Shown piece by piece: positions 63,218 through 64,000 of a stretch of DNA of 64,000 nucleotides (positions are counted from its first letter, which is position 1; each line of letters begins with the position of its first letter). The notes beneath the pieces were generated by a model. The model ran no database searches, was not told the DNA's origin, and was given only the letters and a program-made list of their open reading frames with translations. Both the position numbers and the translations under genes were made by a program. Source of the stretch: Paenibacillus amylolyticus (GTDB lineage Bacteria > Bacillota > Bacilli > Paenibacillales > Paenibacillaceae); NCBI RefSeq assembly GCF_001570725.1, contig NZ_BCNV01000001.1, positions 1,736,001 to 1,800,000 on the forward strand, given 5' to 3'.

Positions 63218-64000
63218 TTAATTTGAATTCATGGAAACTTTTTGTCTAACAACCTGTTTGATTTCTTCTTCTTTCGCTTGTTTGGTGCGTTTAATAAAGA
63301 AGGAAAGAACCAATCCCACGACAGCGATACCGATAATCACGACATAAGCATCATTGATACCCTGGATCATGGATTCTGTGGCAAGCTGTTGTTGAGTAAG
63401 GCCATTGGCTGCACCAGTTGCCATCATATCCTGTACGTGTGCCGTTGTACGGGAAGTCATGACACTCACGAGCAATGAAGTACCTACCGCACCCGCAACT
63501 TGTCTGACGGTGTTGGAGATGGCTGTACCATGTGCGCCGAGTCTTGGTGGAAGTTGGTTAAGTCCCGCAGTTTGAATCGGCATCATGAGCAAAGCCATAC
63601 CAATTCGGCGACCGGTTGACATTAATACTAGGTAACCATAACTGGTTGAATCCGTTAAATCGATGAAACCAATTGTCGTCACGATGGTGATCACCATCCC
63701 GATCACAGCCAGCCATTTCGCGCCAAATCGGTCAAACAATTTTCCGGCTACAGGCATCAGGAAGCCCATGACAAGGGCACCCGGAAGAAGTAATAATCCG
63801 GACTCCAGTGCGGTGTAACCACGTGCGTTCTGGAGATATAACGGAAGCAACATCATATCAGCATACATGATCATTGTAATCGCGATACTGATGACCGTGG
63901 TCAGGGAGAACATGTTGTACTTGAAAGCCCGCAGGTCAAGCAGGGGAGTCTCAGATACGAGTTGACGCCATGTAAACAGGGCAAGAGCCACAATTCCTGC
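63218..64000 (-). CDS. MFS exporter, EmrB/QacA (DHA2) type, C-terminal part
   Basis: The open frame of about 260 residues runs off the window end. It covers the last six or so of 14 helices, with GKLFDRFGAKWLAVIGM and SNTVRQVAGAVGTSLLVS typical of EmrB/QacA exporters. It ends in a Lys/Glu-rich cytoplasmic tail. The N-terminal half lies outside the window. Confidence 0.87.
   Translation of the reverse strand, partial: AGIVALALFTWRQLVSETPLLDLRAFKYNMFSLTTVISIAITMIMYADMMLLPLYLQNARGYTALESGLLLLPGALVMGFLMPVAGKLFDRFGAKWLAVIGMVITIVTTIGFIDLTDSTSYGYLVLMSTGRRIGMALLMMPIQTAGLNQLPPRLGAHGTAISNTVRQVAGAVGTSLLVSVMTSRTTAHVQDMMATGAANGLTQQQLATESMIQGINDAYVVIIGIAVVGLVLSFFIKRTKQAKEEEIKQVVRQKVSMNSN

Overview
The window looks like chromosome of a spore-forming Firmicute, most likely Paenibacillus. 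The signs are strong AAGGAGG-type ribosome binding sites, common GTG and TTG starts, moderate GC, many carbohydrate ABC importers without their own ATPase, LacI/AraC/GntR regulators next to glycoside hydrolases, a YheC/YheD spore-coat ATP-grasp gene and a Cse60-like sporulation gene. The genus is inferred from gene content, not from a marker gene. No tRNA, rRNA, CRISPR array, intact insertion sequence, phage or plasmid gene was seen.

Layout. 1-6.6 kb: two paralogous maltose/galactoside-type O-acetyltransferases, a GH1 6-phospho-beta-glucosidase with a divergent LacI regulator, a 222-bp MITE-like element between those two, a DUF3817 membrane protein, a small secreted peptide and a thioredoxin-like protein. 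5.5-14.1 kb: a glycan-use locus with a LacI regulator, two LplB/YtcP-type permeases, a lipoprotein binding protein, a GH30 enzyme, and an AraC regulator divergent from a GH29 alpha-L-fucosidase; operators for both regulators can be read in the DNA. 14.1-20 kb: a 1749-residue secreted subtilase (bacillopeptidase F type) behind a leader of about 440 nt. 20-21.3 kb: spore-related genes. 21.4-30.2 kb: a mannoside locus with a GntR/LacI hybrid regulator, a GH125 gene broken by a frameshift, an ABC importer and a GH38 alpha-mannosidase.

30.3-35.9 kb: a membrane-anchored Mrr-like nuclease, a DUF5412 protein, a Gfo/Idh/MocA - AraC - Gfo/Idh/MocA operon and a small GT2 glycosyltransferase. 36-44.1 kb: a compact peptide-use operon (FadR-type regulator, M20 amidohydrolase, peptide-binding lipoprotein, two Dpp-type permeases, S9 peptidase, unknown protein) with overlapping genes. 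44.2-52.5 kb: Asp23-like protein, GNAT enzymes, pentapeptide-repeat protein, a drug-efflux MFS with a divergent MerR/GyrI regulator and an unannotated 30-residue membrane protein behind it, an Lsa-type ABC-F protein and a TetR regulator.

52.9-59.1 kb is the most unusual part. Six same-strand genes encode a GT2 glycosyltransferase, a class III aminotransferase, a Zn-dependent polyol-type dehydrogenase, an MFS exporter, a DUF1349 protein and a HAD phosphatase, with an AraC regulator convergent to them. Aminotransferase plus phosphatase plus sorbitol-type dehydrogenase resembles the azasugar (nojirimycin-type) gene set of Bacillus, so a small amino- or azasugar product is proposed. 60.2-64 kb: a DAO-type flavin oxidoreductase with a coiled-coil partner, a cytochrome P450, and an EmrB/QacA-type exporter cut by the window end.
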